NCBI GenBank assembly: GCA_965279205.1
Contig: OZ257144.1
Coordinates: 1,240,001-1,304,000 of the forward strand
Direction of reading: 5' to 3'
Origin: UBA7672 sp965279205
GTDB taxonomy: Bacteria > Pseudomonadota > Alphaproteobacteria > Caulobacterales > Hyphomonadaceae
DNA length: 64,000 nt
A program made the translations under genes and the position numbers. The notes under the pieces are model-generated. The model saw only the letters and a program-made list of their open reading frames with translations. It ran no database searches and was not told where the DNA came from. Shown in pieces: positions 27,557 through 35,403 of this stretch; position 1 is the stretch's first letter, and each line of letters begins with the position of its first letter.

Positions 27557-27702
27557 GCCTCGCGTTTACCACGCTGCGCTGAACGTCTCGTAAAGCCCCG
27601 CTGCACGCGGGGTCTACCTTTCTCATTGCTTAACCAGACCGCGCGAATTTCACCGACGCTGGCGCAGGGGTTGAGCGCGTCCGGCGCGTCGAGGAACCGT
27701 CC
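27557..27702. promoter_or_regulatory. divergent intergenic control region of the cupredoxin/EAL and DUF3034/globin units
   Basis: This 146-base region must hold promoters for both divergent operons. It contains a perfect six-pair inverted repeat CCCCGC-TGCAC-GCGGGG at 27596-27612, a plausible operator or leader hairpin. GAGGAA at 27691-27696 is the ribosome binding site of the DUF3034 gene. I cannot assign confident -10/-35 boxes. Confidence 0.45.
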
Positions 27703-28593
27703 ATGTCGAAGTTGGGTTGCGCTGTTGCTGTGCTGGCGTTGGGCGCCGCGATGCCCGCCTACGCGCAGGAAGAAGCCTCTGGCATCCAGATCGAAACCGG
27801 CGGCAAGCTGCGTCTTACGCGTGGAATCTCGACAATCGAAGGTCAGGGCGGCGGCGGTCTTACGCCATGGGCGCTGATCACCGGCGACGAAACCGACCGC
27901 GGCATTGGCGGCACGGCGCACGTCTCGGCTGTGAAGCTGCCGGATTACTCATTCCTTTCATACGGGGTGGGCGTTGGCCTCTTCGATCGCGTCGAACTCA
28001 CCTACACGCGCCAGGAATTCGACACCGAGGACGTCGGCGCGGCCCTCGGCCTCGGCCAGGGATTCACCTTTGGGCAAGATGTCTGGGGCGCGAAGGTGCG
28101 CGTCGCGGGCGATGCGGTCTACGACCAGGACTCCTGGCTTCCCCAGATCGCCCTAGGCGCCAACTGGAAGCAGAACGACCAGGGCGCGGTGATCAACGCC
28201 ATCGGCGGCAGCGACGATGAAGGCTGGGAAACCTACGCCTCCGCAACCAAGATCCTGCTCGACAAGTCTCTGCTGCTGAACGGTACGCTGCGCTGGACCA
28301 ACGCCAACCAGACCGGCCTGCTTGGCTATGGCGGCAATCTCAATGACGATCGCGAGCTGATGGGCGAATTTTCCGCCGGCTGGCTGCTCAGCCGCGATAT
28401 CGTCATCGGCGGCGAATACCGGATGAAGCCGAATAATCTCGGCATCGCGAAGGAGGACGACTGGGTCGATCTCTACGCCGCCTGGGCGATCAACAAGCAT
28501 GTCACGCTCACCGGCGCCTATGCCGATCTCGGCTCGATCGTCACATTCGACAACCAGCGCGGGCTCTACCTGTCGCTGCAGGCGGGACTCTGA
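27703..28593 (+). CDS. DUF3034 family outer-membrane-type protein
   Basis: A 296-residue exported protein with signal peptide MSKLGCAVAVLALGAAMPAYA. The mature part is strongly beta-alternating and carries the family-wide segments GGKLRLTRGISTIEGQGGGGL, GDAVYDQDSWLPQIALGA and WAINKHVTLTGAYADLG, with a C-terminal strand GLYLSLQAGL, so it is probably a small outer-membrane barrel. The family has no known function. Start ATG 27703 has GAGGAA seven bases upstream. The truncated globin gene begins three bases after its stop, and the family commonly accompanies such globins. Confidence 0.85.
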   Translation: MSKLGCAVAVLALGAAMPAYAQEEASGIQIETGGKLRLTRGISTIEGQGGGGLTPWALITGDETDRGIGGTAHVSAVKLPDYSFLSYGVGVGLFDRVELTYTRQEFDTEDVGAALGLGQGFTFGQDVWGAKVRVAGDAVYDQDSWLPQIALGANWKQNDQGAVINAIGGSDDEGWETYASATKILLDKSLLLNGTLRWTNANQTGLLGYGGNLNDDRELMGEFSAGWLLSRDIVIGGEYRMKPNNLGIAKEDDWVDLYAAWAINKHVTLTGAYADLGSIVTFDNQRGLYLSLQAGL

Positions 28594-28596
28594 ACC

Positions 28597-29094
28597 ATGC
28601 GCGCACTTGTCCTTGCCGCAATCGCCAGCTTCGCCCTTCCATCATTCGCGCAGACCGCGCCGGCCGTTCCACCCGGCGAAGAGGAAGTCGATGCCTACAC
28701 CCGGTCCAACGCCAATGCCGGCGCCGCGCCTTTCGAAGGCAAGGATATGCTTGAGGCCTTCCATGGTCGAGAAGGCATCGGCCGCGTCGTCGATGACCTG
28801 GTCGACCATGTGCAGAAGGACAGTCGCTTGTCTGAAATCTTCAAGGCCTCGGACTTCGTCCGCCTGCGCCGTACGCTGAAGGAGCAATTCTGCTACATCC
28901 TCAATGGCGGCTGCGATTACACAGGACGCGACATGAACAAGGTGCACGAGGACCACGGCATCACCGTCGCTGAATTCAATGCGCTGGTCGAAGTCCTGCA
29001 GGATGCGATGAACCGCGAAGGCATAGCCTTCGGCGCTCAGAACCGGATGCTGGCCAAGCTGGCGCCGATGAAACGGGATACGGTCCGGCGGTAG
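28597..29094 (+). CDS. exported group 1 truncated hemoglobin
   Basis: A 165-residue protein with an N-terminal signal peptide (MRALVLAAIASFALPSFAQ), so unlike ordinary cytoplasmic truncated globins it should act in the periplasm. The globin domain begins at about residue 52 with FHGREGIGRVVDDLVDHV and continues through YTGRDMNKVHEDHGIT, where His117 is the likely proximal haem ligand. The position that is usually the distal B10 tyrosine (F-Y after VVD) appears as Leu-Val, suggesting altered ligand chemistry. Two cysteines (99 and 106) lie seven residues apart and could form a disulfide. It is translationally linked to DUF3034. Possible roles are NO/O2 binding, redox transfer with the divergent cupredoxin, or gas sensing. 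Confidence 0.88.
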   Translation: MRALVLAAIASFALPSFAQTAPAVPPGEEEVDAYTRSNANAGAAPFEGKDMLEAFHGREGIGRVVDDLVDHVQKDSRLSEIFKASDFVRLRRTLKEQFCYILNGGCDYTGRDMNKVHEDHGITVAEFNALVEVLQDAMNREGIAFGAQNRMLAKLAPMKRDTVRR

Positions 29095-29162
29095 CTTCGG
29101 TCCAGTTTTCCAACTAATGTTCTGCCAACGCAGCCGACAGAGCCGCCGGGCAGGACATTCCA

Positions 29163-30734
29163 ATGATCGTCACACGCCGCCTCTTCACATCCGCCGCTGC
29201 TGGTCTGCTCCTGACACCGGTGTCGTTTGCCGCGCCGATGCGCAAGGATCCGTCGGTCAGCATCGCCTCCGGCAAGCTGCGGGGCAGGGCGCGCGGTGAA
29301 GTCGCGGAATTCCTCGGCCTCCCCTATGGCGCCGACACGCGCCCCACGCGCTTCGAGGCGCCGAAGCCGGCCGCTGCCTGGAAAGGCGTGCGCGATGCGT
29401 TCGCCTTCGGTCCCGCCTGTCCGCAGGGCTCAGGCGCAGCAGCGCAGAGCGAAGACTGCCTGGTTCTCAATGTGTGGACGCCGACGCTGGAGACATCTGC
29501 ACGCAAGCCTGTGCTCGTTTACATCCACGGGGGCGGCTATTCCGGCGGCTCGGGATCGTCACCCGTCACCGATGGCGCCGAACTGGCGCGGCGCGGCGAC
29601 TGCGTGGTGCTGACGCTCAACCATCGTCTCAACGTGTTCGCGCATCTCTTCCTGCCGCATCTCGTGCGCGAGGAGCGCTATGCGGCCAGCGGCAATGCTG
29701 GTCTGCTCGATCTGGTGCTGGCGCTGCGCTGGGTTCGCGACAACATCGCTGCGTTTGGAGGCGACAGGGACTGCGTCACGCTGTTTGGCCAGTCCGGCGG
29801 CGGCGGCAAGATCGCCTGCCTCATGGCCATGCCGGAGGCGAAGGGCCTGTTCCATCGCGCCTGGACAATGAGCGGCCAGCAGGTGACAGCGCAGGGACCA
29901 AAAGGCGCCAGCGCGCGTGCGCAGGCGGTGGCCGATCATCTCAACCTCGGCGCCGCGAAGCTGCCCGAGATCGCAACGGAGCGCCTGCTTGCTGGCCTCG
30001 CTGCGCGCGATCCATCCATCACGGGAAGCCGTGTCTACTGGGGTCCTGTGTTCGATGGCGTGAGCCTTCTGGTGCACCCGTTCTGGCCCGACGCGCCGAA
30101 ATTGTCCTCGGCGATCCCGATGGTGATGGGCAACACGCGCGAGGAAACCGGCTCGCTGATCGCCCAGAGCGATCCATCCATCTTTGCGCTTACCTGGGAC
30201 ACGCTTCCTGCACGTCTCGAGCGCGACATGGTCACGGACATCGAAGTCGCTGGCGTCATCAGGACCTATCGCGAGCTGTTCCCGCAGATCACCCCGCCGC
30301 AGCTCTTCATCAAGGCGACCACCGCCGGCCGCAGCTGGCGCGCCCAGGTGATCGAGGCCGAAGCGCGTGCAAGAGAGCAGGGCCCCACTTGGGTCTACCA
30401 GCTCGACCTCCCCAATCCCCGCGACGGTGGAAAGTTCGGCGCGCACCACACGCTCGATATCCCGCTAGTCTTCGCCAACACAGCCAAGCCCGAAGCCGAA
30501 ACTGGCGACAGCGACACCGCGCGAAAGGTCGCCGCGACCATGAGCGACGCGCTTCTCCGCTTCGCCCGCACTGGCGATCCCTCCGGTGGCGCCCTCGGCG
30601 CGTGGCCCCGCTACGACCTGTCAAAGCGCGCCACCATGCTGTTCGACGCCAACAGCCGCATCGAGAACGACCCCCGCAAGGCCGAACGCGAACTCTTTGC
30701 GAAGGCGCCCTACATCCAGCCCGGAACGTATTGA
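29163..30734 (+). CDS. type B carboxylesterase, Tat-exported
   Basis: Alpha/beta-hydrolase esterase of the carboxylesterase/lipase type B family, 523 residues. The N-terminus has a twin-arginine signal (VTRRLFTSAAAGLLLTP) ending near SFAAP. The family hallmarks are present: FLGLPYGAD, the EDCLVLNVWTP signature, oxyanion-hole HGGGYSGGS, nucleophile elbow GQSGGGGK (Ser in G-x-S-x-G; most members read GESAGG) and a C-terminal His in FGAHHTLDIPLVF. The substrate is not predictable. It follows the globin gene by 68 bases but belongs to a different functional class; I would not assign it to the globin system without transcript data. Confidence 0.9.
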   Translation: MIVTRRLFTSAAAGLLLTPVSFAAPMRKDPSVSIASGKLRGRARGEVAEFLGLPYGADTRPTRFEAPKPAAAWKGVRDAFAFGPACPQGSGAAAQSEDCLVLNVWTPTLETSARKPVLVYIHGGGYSGGSGSSPVTDGAELARRGDCVVLTLNHRLNVFAHLFLPHLVREERYAASGNAGLLDLVLALRWVRDNIAAFGGDRDCVTLFGQSGGGGKIACLMAMPEAKGLFHRAWTMSGQQVTAQGPKGASARAQAVADHLNLGAAKLPEIATERLLAGLAARDPSITGSRVYWGPVFDGVSLLVHPFWPDAPKLSSAIPMVMGNTREETGSLIAQSDPSIFALTWDTLPARLERDMVTDIEVAGVIRTYRELFPQITPPQLFIKATTAGRSWRAQVIEAEARAREQGPTWVYQLDLPNPRDGGKFGAHHTLDIPLVFANTAKPEAETGDSDTARKVAATMSDALLRFARTGDPSGGALGAWPRYDLSKRATMLFDANSRIENDPRKAERELFAKAPYIQPGTY

Positions 30735-30752
30735 GGCGCCGGCTCGCGCCCA

Positions 30753-30836
30753 CGCCCTCGTCCTTCGAGACGCCCAGTTTATCCTGAGAAGCCGCTGCAG
30801 GCGGCGTCTCAAAGGACGGCTCCTCAGGATGAGGGC
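30753..30836. repeat. REP-like palindromic repeat, first unit
   Basis: Nested inverted repeats: 30760-30774 pairs with 30803-30817 at 14 of 15 positions (GTCCTTCGAGACGCC type), ATCCTGAG (30781-30788) pairs with CTCAGGAT (30823-30830), and outer GCCCTCGTC pairs with GATGAGGGC. The CCTTCGAGACGC...CTCAGGATGAGG pattern is a known style of dispersed intergenic repeat in Caulobacterales and sphingomonads. It begins 19 bases after the esterase stop and may also act as its 3' hairpin. Confidence 0.75.
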
Positions 30837-30857
30837 TAAATAACCAGCCTCTCCGTA

Positions 30858-30920
30858 GCCCTCATGGTGAGCAGCGATGCTGGACGAAGTCCTGCATCGC
30901 GCCCGTCGAACCACGAGGGC
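30858..30920. repeat. REP-like palindromic repeat, second unit
   Basis: Outer arms GCCCTCATGGT (30858-30868) and ACCACGAGGGC (30910-30920) pair at 10 of 11 positions with one G-T wobble; the inner arms GCGATGC (30874-30880) and GCATCGC (30894-30900) pair perfectly. It belongs to the same repeat style as the preceding unit, 22 bases away. Confidence 0.7.
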
Positions 30921-31049
30921 GTGCTCACAGGCGTCGGTGTGGGACGGGCCGCGTACAAAACGGCGGATATCGAAAAATCTTCAAGCCTGAATCCAAGGCG
31001 CTGAGCGAAGAAACTGCGGGACAGAGCCAGTTAGATTCAGCCGGGGTCC

Positions 31050-31422
31050 GGGCGCGCTTACACTGCGCCCATCGCCTCCGCAGGGAGGGCAGCCGATCAC
31101 TGTTCAACGGCGCGGGGGCGATGCGACCGAGCGTATAAGTCCCGGGGAACGCTGCATCGGGCAGCCAAGGCCGGGAGTCGTTTCTGGGTCTGGTCTCGCA
31201 AGAGGCCGGATGACAGCGCAGGGGACCGGATGCGGACACATCCGGCCCGAAACGCCGTCGGCGACCATGTCAGGGGCGTGAAGAGCGCCCTGCTCTGGGC
31301 CGGCGCATAACGGTCGCGGGGACGCGGGAGATCGCGTTCTTTTTCTACTGCCGGCAACGTCGAGCAATCGGCGAAGCCCAAACCACGCGGGGCATCCCGC
31401 GTCCCCGGCCCTCCAAAGGGCC
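31050..31422 (+). other. gene-free intergenic stretch rich in strong helices; candidate structured RNA or repeat
   Basis: Between the esterase (ends 30734) and kdgK (ends 31491) about 550 bases beyond the REP units contain no credible gene; the open frames there are arginine/proline-rich shadows. Helices visible: 31050-31055/31065-31070 (GGGCGC/GCGCCC), 31070-31081/31112-31123 (12 pairs including one U-G that only works on the plus strand), 31226-31232/31239-31245, 3182-type AGAGC/GCTCT at 31282-31296, 31318-31329/31395-31406 (12 perfect pairs enclosing 65 bases) and 31407-31412/31417-31422 (GGCCCT-CCAA-AGGGCC). It does not match tmRNA, RNase P, 6S or SRP RNA landmarks that I know. Whether it is transcribed is unknown. 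Confidence 0.35.
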
Positions 31423-31490
31423 AGAGCTGCAGCGAACCTCCATGCCGATAGGGCAGTGGGGCTTTTGATGTTTGAAATCGCGGCCTCGGA

Positions 31491-32501
31491 TTACCGCTTC
31501 ACATCCAGCCCGCCGCCCGCCACCAGTGCGAGCACGTCCGCGGCGGAGGCGTGGCTGGCGTCGCCGGCCTGGCCGTGTTTCGCGGCCGCAGAATGCAGCG
31601 CAAAAGCGAGCGTGTCGGCCTCCGGCATTCCAGTCATCAGCGCGAACAGGAAGCCCGCAGCGAAGGCGTCGCCACCGCCAATACGATCGACCACGCCGGG
31701 CAGGGCGATCGGCGGACAATCGCGGCTGCCGCTACGCGTGAACAACGTCGCGCCGAGCGAGTAGTCGTTGACGCCATGCGTCTCGCGCACCGTCGCTGCA
31801 ACCATCTGCAGGCGCGGGAAGGCGTCGAACGCGGCTTGGGCAGCCTGCTGCCGGTTACCGGCATTGCTTCCAAGAATGAGAGAAATATCGCGCTCATCAA
31901 TGAAGGCCAGCGTTGCATGATCGAGCAATTGCTTCAGGATCGCCTGTCCCGACGTGCCGCGCGCTTCCCAGAGTTTCGAGCGGTAATTGCCATCGAACGC
32001 GACCTTCACATTCGCCGCGGCCGCAGCTTTCACGGCGGCCAGCGTCGCCTCGCCCGCATCGGCGCTGATCGCGGGCGTGATGCCGGAAACATGCAGCCAG
32101 TCCGCGCCCTTCAGCGCGGCGGTCCAGTCGATCAGATTGGGCGCCGCCATTGCGAGCGCCGACCCGGCGCGGTCGTAGACAATCTCGCCCGCGCGCAGCA
32201 CCGCGCCGGGTGTCAGGAAATAGAGACCCATGCGGCCGGGCGCGAACTTCACGAAGCCGGTGTCGACGCCATGCCGACGCAGCTCATCGCGCGCGGCGCG
32301 GCCAAGCGGATTGTCGGGTAGCACAGTCGCCATGCGCGCTTCGCCGCCCAGCCGCGAAAAGCCGATCGCGACATTGGCCTCGGCGCCGCCGACATGCGCG
32401 GACAGTTGCGGTGTCTGCAGCAGCAGTTCGCCCGAAGGCGCCGTCAGGCGCACCAGCATTTCACCGAAGCAGACCAGCCGAGCTGTTGGCTTTGCACTCA
32501 T
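31491..32501 (-). CDS. kdgK: 2-dehydro-3-deoxygluconokinase
   Basis: PfkB-family sugar kinase, 336 residues, phosphorylating 2-keto-3-deoxygluconate to KDPG for the Entner-Doudoroff lower branch. It begins LVCFGEMLVRLTAP and has the substrate-binding GGAEANVAIGFSRLG, and the PfkB C-terminal signature with the catalytic Asp and anion hole in DRIGGGDAFAAGFL. GEMLVRL and the presence of kduD and kduI next door favour KdgK over other PfkB kinases. It is the last gene of the minus-strand kduI-kduD-kdgK operon, nine bases after kduD. The KDPG aldolase is not in the window. Confidence 0.92.
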   Translation of the reverse strand: MSAKPTARLVCFGEMLVRLTAPSGELLLQTPQLSAHVGGAEANVAIGFSRLGGEARMATVLPDNPLGRAARDELRRHGVDTGFVKFAPGRMGLYFLTPGAVLRAGEIVYDRAGSALAMAAPNLIDWTAALKGADWLHVSGITPAISADAGEATLAAVKAAAAANVKVAFDGNYRSKLWEARGTSGQAILKQLLDHATLAFIDERDISLILGSNAGNRQQAAQAAFDAFPRLQMVAATVRETHGVNDYSLGATLFTRSGSRDCPPIALPGVVDRIGGGDAFAAGFLFALMTGMPEADTLAFALHSAAAKHGQAGDASHASAADVLALVAGGGLDVKR

Positions 32502-32510
32502 GTCAAAGGC

Positions 32511-33269
32511 TTACCGCGCGAGCCATCCGCCGTCGACCGGGATGATCGCGCCATGGACGTAGTCGGATGCCGAGGAGGCAAGAAACACCGCCGCCCCGCC
32601 CAGGTCCGACGGCTCGCCCCATCGTCCCGCCGGAATGCGAGCGAGAATGTCCCGGCTCCGCGTCTCGTCCTGTCTCAAGGCTTCTGTGTTGTTGGTAACG
32701 AAATAACCCGGAGCAATGGCGTTCACATTGATGCCCTTCGCCGCCCATTCGTTCGCCATCAGCTTGGTGACGCCGGCAAGTCCGCTCTTCGCCGCCGTAT
32801 AGCTCGGCACGCGGATACCGCCCTGGAAGGACAGAAGCGATGCGATCTGGATGATCTTGGCCTTCTGCCTGTTTGCCAACGCGTGCTTCGCGAAAGCCTG
32901 GGAGAGGAAGAATACGGACTTGAGATTTACGTTCATCACCGCATCCCAGTCTTCCTCGGTGAAGTCGACCGTATCGGCGCGGCGGATCGTGCCGGCATTG
33001 TTGACCAGGATGTCGGCGCGCCCGAGCGCCTTCAGCGTTGCTGGAATGATCTCGGCGATCGGCTTGGTCGAGGACAGGTCAGCGCTGACATGAAGAAAAC
33101 GACGTCCAGCCGCCTTCACCTTTGCTTCGGTCTCGGTCGGCGCCGTGCGGCCGACAGCGGCGATATCCGCGCCGGCATCCGCGAGCGCGATGGCGATACC
33201 CATGCCGATACCGGTATTGGCGCCAGTGACGATCGCGACCTTGCCCGAGAGATCGAAAGGTGAGGTCAT
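32511..33269 (-). CDS. kduD: 2-dehydro-3-deoxy-D-gluconate 5-dehydrogenase
   Basis: NAD(P)-dependent short-chain dehydrogenase of 252 residues that reduces 2,5-diketo-3-deoxygluconate in pectin and uronate breakdown. The cofactor motif is TGANTGIGMGIA, the catalytic Ser-Tyr-Lys set is in IQIASLLSFQGG and VPSYTAAKSGLAG, and the C-terminus PVDGGWLAR matches KduD. The starting FDLSGKVAIVTGANTGIG is characteristic. Its ATG overlaps the kduI stop, so the genes are translationally coupled. Assignment as KduD rather than a generic SDR rests on the strict kduI/kdgK context plus motif style. Confidence 0.92.
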   Translation of the reverse strand: MTSPFDLSGKVAIVTGANTGIGMGIAIALADAGADIAAVGRTAPTETEAKVKAAGRRFLHVSADLSSTKPIAEIIPATLKALGRADILVNNAGTIRRADTVDFTEEDWDAVMNVNLKSVFFLSQAFAKHALANRQKAKIIQIASLLSFQGGIRVPSYTAAKSGLAGVTKLMANEWAAKGINVNAIAPGYFVTNNTEALRQDETRSRDILARIPAGRWGEPSDLGGAAVFLASSASDYVHGAIIPVDGGWLAR

Positions 33270-34126
33270 TTCAGCTGGCAGATATCGAGCTGGTTCATGT
33301 CGGTGTAGTCGAGATTCTCGCCGCCCATCGCCCAGATGAAGGTGTAGGCGGCCGTGCCCGCGCCCATATGAATCGACCAGGGCGGCGACATCACCGCCTC
33401 ATCATTCGCCATCACGATGGAGCGGGAGTTCTCCGGCTCACCCATGAAATGAAAGACACGATCATTCGGGCCCATGCCGAAATAGAAATACACTTCCGAG
33501 CGGCGGTCGTGCAGGTGCGGCGGCATCGTGTTCCATACCGACCCCTTCTTCAACATCGTCATGCCGAGAAGCAGCTGGCAGGATTTCACAGTCGCCGGCA
33601 CAACCATCTGGTAGATCGTACGCTCGTTGGATTGCTCCGGCGCACCGCGTTCGAGCGGCACCGCCTTGTCGATCGAGATCTTGGCGACCTCGTAGCGCGC
33701 ATGGGCCGGCGTCGAGACAAGATAGAATTTGGCGGGCTTGGCCGGATCGCTCGACTTGAATTCCACTTTGGCGGAGCCCATCGGGATGTAGAGCCCGTCG
33801 CGAGGGCTCATCGGATAGCTCGCGCCATCGACGACAATCTCGCCCGCGCCTTCGCCAACATTAATCGCGCCAAGCTCGCGCCGCTCCAGGAAAGGCTTGC
33901 CCTTGGTCGACGCGGGCTCAGTCTGCGCTGGCAGTTCCACCGTAGCTTTCACCGGTGCCGCCCCGCCGACCACCATGCGTTCATTGTGCGAATAGTTGAG
34001 CGAAACCTGATCCACCTTGAACAGGCCGGAGATCAGGTAGCGGGCTCGCAGGTCGTCGTTGCTGGCGTCCTCCATCATCTCGGGATGGGTCGCGTGGTAG
34101 GTCTTCTCGAAAATGCTGTCTGCCAT
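33266..34126 (-). CDS. kduI: 5-dehydro-4-deoxy-D-glucuronate isomerase
   Basis: Cupin-fold zinc isomerase (286 residues) that converts 5-keto-4-deoxyuronate, the product of unsaturated-uronide breakdown, to 2,5-diketo-3-deoxygluconate, the substrate of KduD. Diagnostic stretches are FLERRELGAINVG, DGLYIPMGS, the metal site NTMPPHLHDRRSEVYFYF and the terminal MNQLDICQLK. The length matches the E. coli enzyme. A half-conserved copy of the LacI-type operator lies 26-43 bases upstream of the start, so the LacI gene immediately upstream probably represses this operon. Confidence 0.95.
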   Translation of the reverse strand: MADSIFEKTYHATHPEMMEDASNDDLRARYLISGLFKVDQVSLNYSHNERMVVGGAAPVKATVELPAQTEPASTKGKPFLERRELGAINVGEGAGEIVVDGASYPMSPRDGLYIPMGSAKVEFKSSDPAKPAKFYLVSTPAHARYEVAKISIDKAVPLERGAPEQSNERTIYQMVVPATVKSCQLLLGMTMLKKGSVWNTMPPHLHDRRSEVYFYFGMGPNDRVFHFMGEPENSRSIVMANDEAVMSPPWSIHMGAGTAAYTFIWAMGGENLDYTDMNQLDICQLK

Positions 34127-34151
34127 GGCGCGCCGACCTTTTCAGGCGAAA

Positions 34152-34169
34152 AAGGAAACCGGTGTCATA
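34152..34169 (-). promoter_or_regulatory. probable LacI-family operator in front of kduI
   Basis: The half-site GGTGTCATA (34161-34169) matches the perfect operator at 35346-35363 in seven consecutive bases (GGTGTCA) plus the CC/GG centre; the other half (AAGGAAACC) is degenerate. It lies between the lacI-type gene and kduI, directly upstream of the kdu operon. Confidence 0.6.
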
Positions 34170-34191
34170 AACCCGCCAAAGGGGTGGTCCG

Positions 34192-35262
34192 TCAAGGGCG
34201 GGCCGGCCCTGTGGATCCACGAACAACCAGCTTGGGATGCACTTCGCCCAGCGCCTCGTCCGGCGGCGGCTCGCCGATCAGGCTGTCGCCCAAAAGGCGG
34301 GTCGAGGCCATGCGCCCCATCAGCCGGATCGGCAGGACAACGGTCGTAAGCGCAGGCCACAGGCGCGAGGCCAGCGGACTGTCGTCAAAGCCAACCACGG
34401 AGACATGCTTGCCGATCTCGCGGCCAGCCTCGCGAACGGCCTGGCAGACGCCAGCGGCCATCTCGTCATTGCCGCAGAAGATCGCGGTCGGCGGGTCCTT
34501 GAGCTTCATCAGCACGCGGCCAGCATCGACGCCGGACTGGAATGTGTACGCCGCCTTGATGTCGAGTTCGCGGTCCAGCTTCAGCTTGTGCGCCTTGAGG
34601 CCTTTCACGAATCCAGCGCGGCGCTCATGCGCCGAGCGGAAGGTATCGGGGCCCGAGACGTGAGCGATACGCGTGTGGCCCAGTTCGGCAAGATGCTCCG
34701 CGGCTTCCTGCGCGCCTTCGGCGTCATGGGTAACGATCGAGTTTTCCGGCTCGTCCAGCGGCACGGAAGCGATGCGCACATAGGGGCAGTCGAATTCTTT
34801 CAGGATCTTGATCAGCGCGTCATCCTCGGAAACCGAGGGAGGCAGCACGACACCAGCGAGTTTCTGGCGTTCGACAAAATTGCGGACGCTGGCGAGAAAG
34901 TCCGGCGCCTGCCGTCTGCATGGGTGCACCAGCAGCTCGAAGCCCGAGCCGCGGATCACATCGAGAATGCCCTGCTGCATGTCGATGACATATTGCGGGT
35001 TGGGCTGGTCGTAGATCAGGCCGACAAGGAAGGAGCGCTTGGAGGCAAGACCGCGCGCCATCGGGTCCGGCGTGTAGCCCATCTCCTTGATGAGGGCTTC
35101 GACACGCTCGCGCGTGTCTTCCTTCACAAAGGGCGACTTGTTGATGATGCGCGAGACGGTCTTCTTAGAAACGCGCGCCAGGCGGGCAACATCATTGATG
35201 GTGGGGCGCTTGCCGTTGAGAGAGAAGGGTTCGGACTTGGCGCGTTTTGGCTTGCGGGTCAT
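34192..35262 (-). CDS. LacI-family transcriptional regulator of the uronate locus
   Basis: A 356-residue repressor with an N-terminal LacI helix-turn-helix and hinge (residues about 20-72: PTINDVARLARVSKKTVSRIINKSPFV, then RVEALIKEMGYTPDPMARGLAS) and a periplasmic-binding-protein-type effector domain (VGLIYDQPNPQYV, ISGPDTFRSAHERRAGF-like core, CGNDEMAAGV, VVGFDDSPLASRLWPALTTV). An extended basic N-terminus precedes the HTH. It sits between the kdu operon and the divergent GH43 gene, with palindromic sites on both sides. Likely effector is a uronate-pathway intermediate such as KDG; inferred from context only. Confidence 0.92.
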   Translation of the reverse strand: MTRKPKRAKSEPFSLNGKRPTINDVARLARVSKKTVSRIINKSPFVKEDTRERVEALIKEMGYTPDPMARGLASKRSFLVGLIYDQPNPQYVIDMQQGILDVIRGSGFELLVHPCRRQAPDFLASVRNFVERQKLAGVVLPPSVSEDDALIKILKEFDCPYVRIASVPLDEPENSIVTHDAEGAQEAAEHLAELGHTRIAHVSGPDTFRSAHERRAGFVKGLKAHKLKLDRELDIKAAYTFQSGVDAGRVLMKLKDPPTAIFCGNDEMAAGVCQAVREAGREIGKHVSVVGFDDSPLASRLWPALTTVVLPIRLMGRMASTRLLGDSLIGEPPPDEALGEVHPKLVVRGSTGPARP

Positions 35263-35345
35263 GTCCTGTGATGCGCGCGCGGGACAACGGGCGTCAAGCC
35301 GAATACCGGCGAAATGTCTCGCGGTGTCCCCTTGCGGAGCGCAAT

Positions 35346-35363
35346 ATTGACACCGGTGTCAAT
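35346..35363 (+). promoter_or_regulatory. perfect palindromic LacI-family operator upstream of the GH43 gene
   Basis: ATTGACACCGGTGTCAAT is a perfect 18-base palindrome (20 with flanking T and A) with the CG centre typical of LacI-family sites. It lies 40 bases before the GH43 start in the divergent lacI/GH43 region, so it can control both the regulator and the glycosidase. Confidence 0.85.
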
Positions 35364-35403
35364 ACGGGCGAGTTTTCGTGCGGGCGAGGAAATGGAGAAG
35401 CGC

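Noticed and set aside
31023..31480. tmRNA, RNase P RNA, 6S RNA or SRP RNA in the gene-free stretch
   Set aside because: I looked for the alanine-tag codons, the RNase P core GAGGAAAGTCCGGGC-type boxes and the SRP GGAA-loop on both strands and found none.
30925..31719. Open frames of 87-124 codons on the minus strand over 30925-31719
   Set aside because: They are arginine/proline/serine-rich, overlap each other and kdgK, and no family motif is visible; the underlying DNA is better explained by inverted repeats.
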